Below, piece by piece: positions 25,687 to 36,023 of a DNA stretch of 40,071 nt. The notes beneath the pieces are model-generated. The model did no database searches. It saw only the letters and a program-made list of their open reading frames with translations, and was not told the origin of the DNA. The translations under genes and the position numbers were made by a program. Each line of letters starts with the position of its first letter. The stretch's first letter is position 1. This stretch comes from an uncultured Candidatus Pelagibacter sp. (GTDB lineage Bacteria > Pseudomonadota > Alphaproteobacteria > Pelagibacterales > Pelagibacteraceae). Location of the stretch: contig CAJQTO010000009.1 of NCBI GenBank assembly GCA_905620465.1, positions 1-40,071 of the forward strand. Reading direction: 5' to 3'.

Positions 25687-25687
<1 letters not shown>
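25295..25687 (-). CDS. atpC: ATP synthase F1 subunit epsilon
   Basis: Central-stalk subunit of the F1 motor. The 130 aa have the N-terminal beta-sandwich (FKVEIVNPEKSFLSKEDVTEVVVPAFEGEMGIL region, 4-37) and a C-terminal helical segment that in other species inhibits ATP hydrolysis. The start ATG overlaps the atpD stop by one base, and the stop lies within rppH on the other strand, so the operon has no space for a conventional terminator. Confidence 0.95.
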
Positions 25688-27983
<2,296 letters not shown>

Positions 27984-27986
27984 ATT

Positions 27987-29522
27987 TTATGAATTAAAGT
28001 TTTTCTTAAGTTCCATTATTACTTCAACTAATAATTTTTCAGTATCGTCCTCAAGTTTTCCTGAGCTTAAGATAGATTCTAGAATTTCTGATTTTTCAGA
28101 TTTACATTTTTCAATAATTTTAGATTCAAACTCAGAAATATCCTTAAGCTCTACATCATCTAAATAACCTTTAACCCCACAAAAAACAGCTATTACTTGT
28201 TCTGCAACTGTCATTGGAGAATACTGTTTTTGTTTTAGGAGTTCAGTTAATTTTGAACCTCTATTTAAAAGTTTTTGAGTTGATGCATCTAAGTCAGATC
28301 CAAATTGTGCAAAGGCTGCCATTTCTCTATATTGAGCAAGCTCTAGTTTCATCGATCCAGAAACTTTTTTCATTGCTTTCGTTTGTGCTGCAGACCCAAC
28401 TCTAGAAACTGATAAACCTACGTTGATTGCTGGTCTTATTCCTTGGTTAAACAATTCTGTTTCAAGAAATATTTGTCCATCAGTAATTGAGATCACATTA
28501 GTTGGAATAAATGCAGATACGTCTCCACCTTGTGTTTCAATTATTGGAAGTGCGGTTAATGACCCTCCACCATGCTCATCACTAAGCTTGGCGGCTCTTT
28601 CAAGCAGTCTACTGTGCAGATAAAATACATCTCCTGGGTAAGCTTCTCTTCCTGGGGGTCTTCTTAATAAAAGTGACATCTGTCTATAAGCTACGGCTTG
28701 CTTAGATAAATCATCATAAATGATTAATGCATGCATACCATTATCTCTATAGTATTCACCCATAGTACAGCCTGTATAAGGTGCTAAGAATTGAAGTGGT
28801 GCTGCATCTGAAGCTGTAGCGGCTACAATTGTTGTATACTCCATTGCACCAGCTTCTTCTAAAGTTTTTTGAATTTGTCTAACCGTAGATCTTTTTTGAC
28901 CTATAGCGACATAGATGCAATAAAGTTTTTGTTTCTCGTCACTAGATTCATTTGTTTTTTTTTGATTAATGATTGCATCAATAGCAACTGCAGTTTTCCC
29001 AGTTTGTCTATCACCAATAATCAATTCACGTTGTCCTCTTCCAACTGGCACTAAACTATCAATTGATTTTAAACCTGTTTGCATTGGCTCACTAACAGAT
29101 TGTCTTGGAATAATTCCAGGAGCTTTTACTTCAACTCTGCTTTTTTTTATTCCTTTATCTAAAGCGCCTTTGCCATCAATTGGATTTCCCAACCCATCAA
29201 CAACTCTTCCTAATAATTCTTTTCCAACAGGCGTATCAACAATACTTCCTGTTCTTTTAACAACATCACCTTCTTTAATTTTTCTATCATCTCCGAAAAT
29301 TACAACTCCAACATTTTCGCTTTCTAAGTTAAGAGCCATTCCTTTTGATCCATCAGAAAATTCAACCATCTCTCCAGCTTGAACGTTGTCTAATCCGTAT
29401 ACTCTTGCAATACCATCTCCTACTGATAAAACTTGACCAACTTCAGTTACTTCTGCTTTATCACCGAATTTTTTAATTTGTTCTTTTAATATTTTTGTTA
29501 CTTCTGATGGGTTTATATCCAT
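27987..29522 (-). CDS. atpA: ATP synthase F1 subunit alpha
   Basis: Non-catalytic nucleotide-binding subunit of F1, 511 aa, normal length. Walker A GDRQTGKT near 169-176, the [15 protein letters not shown] segment, [12 protein letters not shown] and [15 protein letters not shown] are all present. It starts directly after the atpH stop. Open frames on the opposite strand across this gene are shadows. Confidence 0.98.
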   Translation of the reverse strand: MDINPSEVTKILKEQIKKFGDKAEVTEVGQVLSVGDGIARVYGLDNVQAGEMVEFSDGSKGMALNLESENVGVVIFGDDRKIKEGDVVKRTGSIVDTPVGKELLGRVVDGLGNPIDGKGALDKGIKKSRVEVKAPGIIPRQSVSEPMQTGLKSIDSLVPVGRGQRELIIGDRQTGKTAVAIDAIINQKKTNESSDEKQKLYCIYVAIGQKRSTVRQIQKTLEEAGAMEYTTIVAATASDAAPLQFLAPYTGCTMGEYYRDNGMHALIIYDDLSKQAVAYRQMSLLLRRPPGREAYPGDVFYLHSRLLERAAKLSDEHGGGSLTALPIIETQGGDVSAFIPTNVISITDGQIFLETELFNQGIRPAINVGLSVSRVGSAAQTKAMKKVSGSMKLELAQYREMAAFAQFGSDLDASTQKLLNRGSKLTELLKQKQYSPMTVAEQVIAVFCGVKGYLDDVELKDISEFESKIIEKCKSEKSEILESILSSGKLEDDTEKLLVEVIMELKKNFNS

Positions 29523-30080
29523 TTATGCCTCTATCATCCTATTTTCAATTTGTTGTAATTTATTTTTAATGGAGGTGTCCACCATTGTACTTCCAACTTG
29601 CACAATTAAACCTCCAATTAAACTTGGGTCATGCTTGTAGTTTAATTTTATTTTTGAGCTAAAGTTTTTTGTTAGCTCTTCTTTTATGTTGTTAACTTCT
29701 TTTTCTGTAAGATTTTTTGCTGAAATTAACTCTGCTTTTAATTCACCCCTTTTAATTGAACAGGTTTCAATAAAAGTTTTTAAAATTTTTTCGACATAAA
29801 AAAACCTTCTCTTAGTTATTAAAAAACTTAAAAATTTTTTTAATAGTTCGTTTAATTTATATTGTTCTGAAATTTTGTTTAAAGCGTTAAGCTGATCTTC
29901 TTTATTATTTGTTGGATCTTTAATTAAAGATCTAAAATCTTTACATGTTACAATTAAATTAATAACTGAAGAAGAATGATCTTCTATTTCATTTAATGTG
30001 TTTGCTTCTGTAGCTAATTCATAAAGTGCTAAAGAATATCTACTAGCTGATGTTTCTGAAAAACCTTTGTTTTTGCTCAA
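29523..30080 (-). CDS. atpH: ATP synthase F1 subunit delta
   Basis: Peripheral-stalk subunit joining F1 to the b subunits, 185 aa. The N-terminal helical domain starts with SASRYSLALYELA near 11-23; the C-terminal DPSLIGGLIVQVGSTMVDTS, then IKNKLQQI, is the signature. The start is a TTG at 30078-30080, supported by a good ribosome-binding site eight bases upstream. It is the first gene of atpHAGDC; the Fo genes are not in the window, as usual in Alphaproteobacteria. Confidence 0.95.
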   Translation of the reverse strand: MSKNKGFSETSASRYSLALYELATEANTLNEIEDHSSSVINLIVTCKDFRSLIKDPTNNKEDQLNALNKISEQYKLNELLKKFLSFLITKRRFFYVEKILKTFIETCSIKRGELKAELISAKNLTEKEVNNIKEELTKNFSSKIKLNYKHDPSLIGGLIVQVGSTMVDTSIKNKLQQIENRMIEA

Positions 30081-30088
30081 TTTTTTGT

Positions 30089-30094
30089 TCCTTA
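30089..30094 (-). promoter_or_regulatory. Ribosome-binding site that fixes the TTG start of atpH
   Basis: TAAGGA on the minus strand lies eight bases before the TTG at 30078-30080. No ATG or GTG in the same frame is as well placed, so this site decides the start. Clear Shine-Dalgarno sequences are uncommon in this window, which makes this one stand out. Confidence 0.65.
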
Positions 30095-30190
30095 TAAATA
30101 ATTGAAGATTTAATAAAATTCCGTTTTAATTAACATATGACCCTAGCCTCTTCAAGTCACACATTGTCTAAAAGTCTTATTTTTTGTCCA

Positions 30191-32146
30191 TTAATTGAAA
30201 TTTATTGGGTCAACATCAACCGTTAGTTTCATTCCAGTGGGAAATTTGAACTTTTCAATAATTTTTGCCAATGAATTCTGTACCTTTAGAGATTTTCTCC
30301 CTCTAATCAAAAGCCTAACTCTAAACTTTCTTTTTAACCTAAATATTGGAGCATTCACAGGCCCAAGAACTTTACCCTCTACTGCGATTTCTATAAAACT
30401 TTTAAATTTGTAGGCTTCTTTTTCTAGTTCACTTTCATTACTACCTGTAATTATTAAAGAAATAAATCTTTGAAAAGGTGGAAGATTATTTACTCTTCTA
30501 ATTTCAAGTTCTTTGTTCAAGAATATATTTGGATCTTTATTAGTTATATCTGTAATCATTTTTGTGTTTAAATTATAAGTTTGAAAATAAACAGTTGCTG
30601 GCTTTCCTGTTCTGCCTGCTCTTCCTGAAAGTTGATGATATAGTTGAAGATTTTTCTCAGCTCCTCTCAAGTCGTGGCCTTGTGATGATAAGTCGATATC
30701 AACTACTACGATACAATTTAAATTTGGAAAATGGAATCCTTTTGAGATTAATTGAGTTCCAATTAAAATTTGGATTTCATTATTTATAATTTTTTCTAAA
30801 ATTTCTGAAGAACTTTTTTTATTCATAGTGTCACTAGAAAAGATAGTTGTTTCTTTGTTGGGAAAAATTTTTTTAACTTCTTCTGATATTCTTTCAACAC
30901 CCGGTCCACTAAAAATAAAATCACATTTTCCTTCTTTGGAACAATCTCTATTTAATAAAGCTTTGTATCCACAATAGTGACATAATAAATTTTGTTTATT
31001 TTTATGATAAACCAAATTTATTGAACAGTTTGGACATGAGTAACTATTAAAACATTTTTTACATAACACATGAGGAGAGAAACCTCTTCTGTTTAAAAAA
31101 AATAAAACTTGATCTTTTTTTTCAAGATGGAACTTTACTTTTTTAATTGTTTCTTTTGAGATCCAAGATTGAGATTCTAGTTTTGAATTATTTAAATTAA
31201 TTATTTCATAATTGGGTAACGAAGCATTTAAATATCTTTGGTCAAGTTTTGATAAACTATATTTACCTTTTTTAATATTATCATAGGTTTCAATAGACGG
31301 AACTGCTGTTATCAAATTGATTGGAATGTTTTCAAATGATGCTCTCGAAATTGCCATATCTCTTGCATTATAAATTACTCCCTCATCTTGCTTGTATGAT
31401 TGGTCATGCTCTTCATCTACAATAATCAATCCTAATTTTTTAAAAGGTAAAAACAATGAGGATCGAGCACCAATAACAACTTTAATTTTATCATTAGCAA
31501 TACCGCTCCATATGATTTCTTTATTTTTTTTTGTAATTCCAGAATGCCATACTGCTGGTTTAAATCCAAAAAATTCTATAAATTTATTTTGAAACTGCCC
31601 TGTTAACCCAATTTCAGGTAATAGAATTAAGCCTTGAAAACCCATGTTAATTATCTCTTTTAAAGCCTCAAAATAGACCATAGTTTTACCTGAGCCTGTT
31701 GTTCCCTGTAAAACATGAACCCTAAATTTCTGATTAGAAGCATTCATTTTTTTTAAACAACTTTTTTGGTCTTTTGAAAGTTCAATTTTATTTTGTTTCA
31801 TTTCAATTTTAAACTGCTCATAAACTTCACTCGAAATTTCTTCAACAGCATTACTACTTAATAGCAGCAGTTTTAAAGCCATACCTTTGGGGATCATGTT
31901 GTATTCTGCAAACCAATTTAAAAACTTAATAGTATTTTTCTTTAAAGATGGCACATCAAGTTTTCTTAGCACTTGCTTGATTGCAAAATTTTTACTTGTT
32001 TTTTTTTCAAACTCATCCCAAACTACTGCAGTAAGCTCTGACTTCCCAAATGGCACAACAACATAATCGCCTACTTTAAGTTTTAAGTCAGAATCATAGG
32101 TAAATGGATGATTAAAGATATTGGGAATAAGAATCGGAACTTTCAT
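30191..32146 (-). CDS. priA: Primosomal protein N' (replication restart helicase)
   Basis: Superfamily 2 helicase that reloads the replisome at stalled forks. The 651 aa (E. coli PriA has 732) contain an N-terminal DNA-binding domain (VPILIPNIFNHPFTY start), Walker A GTTGSGKT near 145-152, the DEEH box near 240-243, and a zinc-binding insertion with CKKC, CPNC, CHYC and CSKEGKC cysteines, then GRAGRTGKP in the C-terminal helicase part. The DEEH tetrad replaces the usual DEEH/DEAH type without loss. It is separated from atpH by 110 bases. Confidence 0.95.
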   Translation of the reverse strand: MKVPILIPNIFNHPFTYDSDLKLKVGDYVVVPFGKSELTAVVWDEFEKKTSKNFAIKQVLRKLDVPSLKKNTIKFLNWFAEYNMIPKGMALKLLLLSSNAVEEISSEVYEQFKIEMKQNKIELSKDQKSCLKKMNASNQKFRVHVLQGTTGSGKTMVYFEALKEIINMGFQGLILLPEIGLTGQFQNKFIEFFGFKPAVWHSGITKKNKEIIWSGIANDKIKVVIGARSSLFLPFKKLGLIIVDEEHDQSYKQDEGVIYNARDMAISRASFENIPINLITAVPSIETYDNIKKGKYSLSKLDQRYLNASLPNYEIINLNNSKLESQSWISKETIKKVKFHLEKKDQVLFFLNRRGFSPHVLCKKCFNSYSCPNCSINLVYHKNKQNLLCHYCGYKALLNRDCSKEGKCDFIFSGPGVERISEEVKKIFPNKETTIFSSDTMNKKSSSEILEKIINNEIQILIGTQLISKGFHFPNLNCIVVVDIDLSSQGHDLRGAEKNLQLYHQLSGRAGRTGKPATVYFQTYNLNTKMITDITNKDPNIFLNKELEIRRVNNLPPFQRFISLIITGSNESELEKEAYKFKSFIEIAVEGKVLGPVNAPIFRLKRKFRVRLLIRGRKSLKVQNSLAKIIEKFKFPTGMKLTVDVDPINFN

Positions 32147-32168
32147 ATTTTTATAATATGAAAATATC

Positions 32169-32189
32169 TTAAGAATGTATTGTTCTTTT
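32169..32189. repeat. 21-bp repeat matching the 3' end of lpd (copy 2)
   Basis: This intergenic segment matches the last 21 bases of lpd (34623-34643) at 18 of 21 positions and in the same orientation. Both copies hold a 5-bp inverted repeat around the loop TGTATTG; the stem here is AAGAA/TTCTT, in the lpd copy AAGAG/CTCTT, so two of the three differences are a compensating pair. The two copies bracket the hydrolase genes. A chance match in such AT-rich DNA is possible. Confidence 0.45.
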
Positions 32190-32264
32190 TTGAACCGCTC
32201 TACTTCTATTGATAAACATAACTTCTAAAGACACTGCTAGCTTTCTTCTTTCCGCACCATGAAT

Positions 32265-32302
32265 AAACCATTAAACCATTAAACCATTAAACCATTAAAC
32301 CA
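32265..32302. repeat. 8-bp tandem repeat, about 4.6 copies
   Basis: AAACCATT is repeated perfectly four times from 32265 to 32296 and followed by AAACC. It lies in the 241-base spacer between the priA start and the end of the first hydrolase gene. There are no spacers, so it is not a CRISPR. It is probably a variable-number tandem repeat. The rest of the spacer (32147-32387) shows only AT-rich DNA, plus the 21-bp repeat at 32169. Confidence 0.9.
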
Positions 32303-32387
32303 AATTTAATCTAAAAGTTTAATTTATAATTCCAATACATTTTGAATCTATTTCAAATATTTTTTATGGTTAATTTATAAATTAATT

Positions 32388-33380
32388 CTAATTTAAGTTT
32401 TCTTTTATGAATTTAACACTTTTAAGAAGCATTTTATTATCTACTTGATGTCCTAAGTTTTTTGGGCTTTCAAATTTAACATTATCTACAATTTGATTTA
32501 TATATTTTTGAGAATTTTTCCACATCACAGTATTAACTTCTAAAGAAACAGGACTTGATTCAAAAAGTAGCCCATCTACAAAAAGTTTTTTTACTATTCC
32601 AAACTCTTTATCTGTTAAATCTTCAGCACCTTTCCTAAATGGATTTGATTTATCTTTTGTTCCTTGCCAGTAAAATTGAGGTGTATTTTTGTATTCTTCT
32701 AGATTAAATTTTTTTCCAGTAATTTTTACAAAATCATATGTTCCAATAGGGTATACAGTTTCAATTCCATTAATTTTGTCAGCAGGAACAGGTAGCAAAC
32801 CTCCTATTCCTCCACCAACTGCAACTGATACTCTGTCTGGATTTAAAAAAGTAAATCTTGCTGCAAATAAAGACGATGATGAAAAACCAGTAAAAATAAC
32901 CTTTTCATTTATACTTTGATTATTTTCTTTCAACAATCTTTCTCTTGCATCGTCAATCATGGCAATTAACTGCAAATCAATTCTTTTGTATTTATCATTA
33001 TTTATTTTTATAGTGTCGCTATCTAATTGAGGAAAATAATAATGCCATTTTAAATTGGGTAGATCTTTTTCAATTTCTTTAGTAGCGAATGGAAAAACAG
33101 GCATTAATAAAGGGAAATTTAATTTTTTTGCAATATCAGAACCCAAAACCCAACCTAGAGACTTTTTAGCTTTACTAGTCATATCTTTTATTGATTTACC
33201 GTTACCAGTGTTATTTGACTCAACAATTAAATATTTTGCATCTGAAGTTTTTTTTGAAGTTTTTAACAAATAAGGAAAATTAAAACCTTTTTCTGGATTA
33301 GCTTTTACCACTATTGTTTTAGAATTAACATTACTGCTCAGTAACAAGCAAAGAACCACGATCCCTAAAAGTTTTTTCAT
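32388..33380 (-). CDS. Secreted alpha/beta-hydrolase fold protein, function unknown
   Basis: A 330-aa exported protein. The signal peptide MKKLLGIVVLCLLLSSNVNS (1-20) is clear. The nucleophile elbow is probably GFSSS at 165-169 with Ser167, and His311 in NLGHQVD is placed like a catalytic histidine; the acid is not evident. The sequence resembles predicted periplasmic esterase or depolymerase-like proteins, but I do not recognise the substrate. Its ATG overlaps the stop of the upstream hydrolase gene by four bases (ATGA), so the two are translated together. The two proteins have almost the same signal peptide and length but little similarity otherwise. Confidence 0.75.
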   Translation of the reverse strand: MKKLLGIVVLCLLLSSNVNSKTIVVKANPEKGFNFPYLLKTSKKTSDAKYLIVESNNTGNGKSIKDMTSKAKKSLGWVLGSDIAKKLNFPLLMPVFPFATKEIEKDLPNLKWHYYFPQLDSDTIKINNDKYKRIDLQLIAMIDDARERLLKENNQSINEKVIFTGFSSSSLFAARFTFLNPDRVSVAVGGGIGGLLPVPADKINGIETVYPIGTYDFVKITGKKFNLEEYKNTPQFYWQGTKDKSNPFRKGAEDLTDKEFGIVKKLFVDGLLFESSPVSLEVNTVMWKNSQKYINQIVDNVKFESPKNLGHQVDNKMLLKSVKFIKENLN

Positions 33381-34369
33381 TTTCTAGAGATCTTACTATC
33401 AACAGTTATTATTTTATCATTAACTAGACTTTCTCTAATAAATTCTAAAACTAATTTTTGATGTGGCCAAGAGCATTTAGAAAATACTATCATATGACCA
33501 TTTTTTAATGTTTTGTTGTCCCACCACTGTTTACATTTCTTTCCATTTACTTTTACACCTTTTTCATATTCAAACCATTTTACTCCTGAAATATCAGCAA
33601 TCCATGCAAGATCAGTTGAGGTTGCTTTCCAGTCATGTGTAAGATCATCTGGACTTGCAAAAACTAATGAGTTTGCATATTTTGCAGTTTTTAATTCACC
33701 GACTAAATATTGTCTTACAGGATTATTTTCTTCTTTAGGCCAACAATTAGGATTGAATGCAATCGTTCCTCCAAATAATTCTTTTTTAAATGCTGCGTAC
33801 CTGATTGCATTCCATGCGCCACAAGAATGTCCTGCTAAAAAAATTTGTTTAAAAGGAACTCCATTTGAATTAAATTTTCTAACAACATCCTCTGTAACTC
33901 GCATACGAACATCTGTTGAAAGGTTTTCTAAATAATCTGTCCAAAACGGACATTTTAAAGTGTGACCATATCCTTTTTTAATACATTTTTTAGCTGAACC
34001 TTTGAATTTCCACCCTGCTTCCCGTCCTCCTGTAGCTCCAAGATGTCTGGTGTTTGTAATTAAACAATTCATCCATACTATTATTTCTTTATCTCCAATT
34101 TTAGCTCCTGAAAGCATAGAAATAAAAGTTAGATTTTCACTATAATTACAAACCTTCTCTTTTGTTTCATTGCCACCATGATTCCAAATTAATAATATTT
34201 TATTTTCAGGATTATCAATTTTATAACCTTTGGTAAGTTTAAATGCTTTCCCTTTAAGATTTGATGAAATAAATCCACTACTTTTTGAGCCAAGTTGCTT
34301 GGCTTGGACTGATAAACTTATATTGAAAAATAACAAACCCAGAACTATGATCCCTAAAATCTTTTTCAT
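33377..34369 (-). CDS. Secreted alpha/beta-hydrolase fold protein, cysteine-rich
   Basis: A 330-aa exported protein starting at ATG 34367-34369, where a signal peptide begins (MKKILGIIVLGLLFFNISLS, cleavage probably near 23). The elbow GHSCG at 180-184 gives Ser182; His292 in NGHMIVF or His303 is the likely catalytic histidine. Eight cysteines (near 74, 102, 129, 140, 183, 209, 279 and 299) suggest disulfide bonds in the periplasm or outside. The frame is open for another 92 codons upstream; the signal peptide argues that translation of the exported form starts here. Function unknown; coupled to the next hydrolase by a four-base overlap. Confidence 0.75.
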   Translation of the reverse strand: MKKILGIIVLGLLFFNISLSVQAKQLGSKSSGFISSNLKGKAFKLTKGYKIDNPENKILLIWNHGGNETKEKVCNYSENLTFISMLSGAKIGDKEIIVWMNCLITNTRHLGATGGREAGWKFKGSAKKCIKKGYGHTLKCPFWTDYLENLSTDVRMRVTEDVVRKFNSNGVPFKQIFLAGHSCGAWNAIRYAAFKKELFGGTIAFNPNCWPKEENNPVRQYLVGELKTAKYANSLVFASPDDLTHDWKATSTDLAWIADISGVKWFEYEKGVKVNGKKCKQWWDNKTLKNGHMIVFSKCSWPHQKLVLEFIRESLVNDKIITVDSKISRK

Positions 34370-34645
34370 GAACCCAGACCCTACCAAACCCCAAATCAGC
34401 TGTCTAGGTGATGGAGCTAGTGAAACAACAATACATTCAATCACCATGATTTCACCATAGAGATTTTTAAACATCGCCCATAAAATCACCATTAAATCCA
34501 AAGTAAATGTTTTAATAAATGTGGAATACCAACGATTCCAAAAATTTAAGTAGTCTTCTAATAATTGATTATTATCTTTGGTACTAAAAGATAATTTAAA
34601 AATCTTATAGGATAATATGGGACTAAGAGTGTATTGCTCTTTTAT
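34370..34645 (-). other. Stop-free, coding-like stretch in frame with the secreted hydrolase
   Basis: Between the lpd stop and the hydrolase ATG the minus strand reads 92 codons without a stop, in frame with the hydrolase. The frame opens after a TAG at 34646-34648 inside lpd. It reads as plausible protein, e.g. LLEDYLNFWNRWYSTF, LDLMVILWAMFKNLYGEIM and SLAPSPRQLIWGLVGSGF. The only starts are TTG 34501 and ATGs at 34492, 34474 and 34447 (first bases). The last 60 bases are noticeably richer in GC. It may be an N-terminal extension, a small gene, or a remnant of a displaced gene. Confidence 0.4.
34623..34643. repeat. 21-bp repeat at the 3' end of lpd (copy 1)
   Basis: The last codons and stop of lpd form a small inverted repeat, AAGAG-TGTATTG-CTCTT on the + strand, that recurs as a covarying copy at 32169-32189. 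See that entry for the comparison. Confidence 0.45.
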
Positions 34646-36023
34646 CTACTGATAAAGCTGCTTCTTTTACTGCTTCTGAAAATGTTGGGTGTGCATGGCA
34701 CGTTCTTGCAATATCTTCAGCACTTGCACCAAACTCCATTGCAACTCCAATCTCTGCAATTAATTCACCAGCATGTGCTCCAATGATATGTGCTCCTAAA
34801 ACTCTATCAGTTTTTTCATCAGCTAAAATTTTTACAAAACCTTCAATTTCACCAATCACTTTTGCTCTTGAGTTTGCCATAAATGAAAATTTACCAATTT
34901 TGTATTTTATATTTTTTTCTTTTAATTGTTCTTCTGTTTTTCCTATAGAGGCCACTTCTGGTGTTGTATAGATAACACCTGGAATAATATCATAATTAAC
35001 ATGTCCAGATTGTCCTGCAATATTTTCTGCAACTGCAATACCTTCGTCTTCAGCTTTGTGCGCCAACATTGGTCCTTCGATCACATCACCAATTGCATAA
35101 ATACTATTTACATTTGTTTGAAAGCTTTGATCTGTTTTAATTCTCTTCTTTTCATCTAACTGAACACCAATCGTTTTTAAATTTAACTTATCAGTATTTG
35201 GTTTTCTGCCAATAGATATAAGAACTACATCACAATCAAAATTAAGTTTTTTTCCATCTTTATCAGAAGTTGAAACGGTTGCACCTTTAGCGCTTTTTTT
35301 AATACCTTCTACTTTGGTTTGCATGTGAAAATTAATTCCTTGTTTTTTTAAAATTTTCATAAATTCTATAGATACTTCTCTATCCATTCCTGGTGTAATA
35401 TTTTCAAGAAATTCGATTACATGAACTTCAGATCCTAATCTAGACCAAACAGATCCCATTTCTAATCCTATATAGCCACCACCAACTACAACCATTTTTT
35501 TTGGAACTGTTTGTAAAGTTAGTGCTCCTGTTGAAGAAACAATTATCTTTTCATCAAATTTAATTCTTGGCAATGAGACTGGAACAGAACCTGTACTAAT
35601 TACTGTTTTTTCAGTTTCTATAACTGTTTCTTTTTTTTGATCGTCTAAAATAGAAATTTTATTTGCTGATTTAAAGCTTCCAGTTCCCTTAAAGTAAGTA
35701 ACTTTATTTTTTTTAAATAAAAACTCGACACCTTTGGTTAAAACAGTGACTGTTTTTTCCTTATTTTTCATCATTTTTTCAATGTTAAGTTTAACTTCAC
35801 CAACTTCTATACCAAGCTTGGATAAATTTTTTGCTTTATGATAATTTTCTGAAATATTTAATAAATTCTTTGAAGGTATGCACCCAACATTTAAGCATGT
35901 TCCACCAAGTGATCCTCTAGATTCTACACATGCAGTTTTAAGGCCAAGCTGCGCTAGTCTTATTGCACATACGTAGCCTCCTGGACCACCACCAATTACA
36001 ACTGCTTGAAATTTTTCTGACAT
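34623..36023 (-). CDS. lpd: Dihydrolipoyl dehydrogenase (E3)
   Basis: FAD enzyme that reoxidises the lipoyl group of 2-oxoglutarate dehydrogenase. The 466 aa have the FAD motif GGGPGGYVCA at 11-20, the redox-active disulfide Cys43/Cys48 in GGTCLNVGCIPSK, the NAD motif VVVGGGYIGLEMGSVW near 178-193, the second FAD motif YAIGDVIEGPMLAHKAEDEG, and the C-terminal catalytic CHAHPTFSEA. All features are intact. It is one base from the preceding sucB stop and is the last gene of sucA-sucB-lpd. Its extreme 3' end is repeated beyond the hydrolase genes. Confidence 0.97.
   Translation of the reverse strand: MSEKFQAVVIGGGPGGYVCAIRLAQLGLKTACVESRGSLGGTCLNVGCIPSKNLLNISENYHKAKNLSKLGIEVGEVKLNIEKMMKNKEKTVTVLTKGVEFLFKKNKVTYFKGTGSFKSANKISILDDQKKETVIETEKTVISTGSVPVSLPRIKFDEKIIVSSTGALTLQTVPKKMVVVGGGYIGLEMGSVWSRLGSEVHVIEFLENITPGMDREVSIEFMKILKKQGINFHMQTKVEGIKKSAKGATVSTSDKDGKKLNFDCDVVLISIGRKPNTDKLNLKTIGVQLDEKKRIKTDQSFQTNVNSIYAIGDVIEGPMLAHKAEDEGIAVAENIAGQSGHVNYDIIPGVIYTTPEVASIGKTEEQLKEKNIKYKIGKFSFMANSRAKVIGEIEGFVKILADEKTDRVLGAHIIGAHAGELIAEIGVAMEFGASAEDIARTCHAHPTFSEAVKEAALSVDKRAIHS

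Noticed and set aside
28969..29382. 137-codon open frame on the + strand
   Set aside because: Antisense shadow of atpA, which is intact and highly conserved.
30130..30165. Heat-shock-like promoter upstream of atpH (CTTGAA followed by CATAT)
   Set aside because: Spacing and second box do not fit the sigma-32 pattern; other housekeeping matches are equally weak.
32169..32257. Short minus-strand open frame ending in RTIHS before a stop
   Set aside because: No usable start and no family recognised; only its last 21 bases, shared with lpd, are reported as a repeat.
32265..32302. Possible CRISPR array
   Set aside because: The 8-bp units are contiguous without spacers and no cas genes are present.
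33513..33935. 140-codon open frame on the + strand
   Set aside because: Antisense to the cysteine-rich hydrolase, which has a signal peptide and a nucleophile elbow.
34499..34501. TTG start giving a 374-aa form of the cysteine-rich hydrolase
   Set aside because: It would put 44 residues in front of an evident signal peptide; ATG 34367-34369 is preferred.
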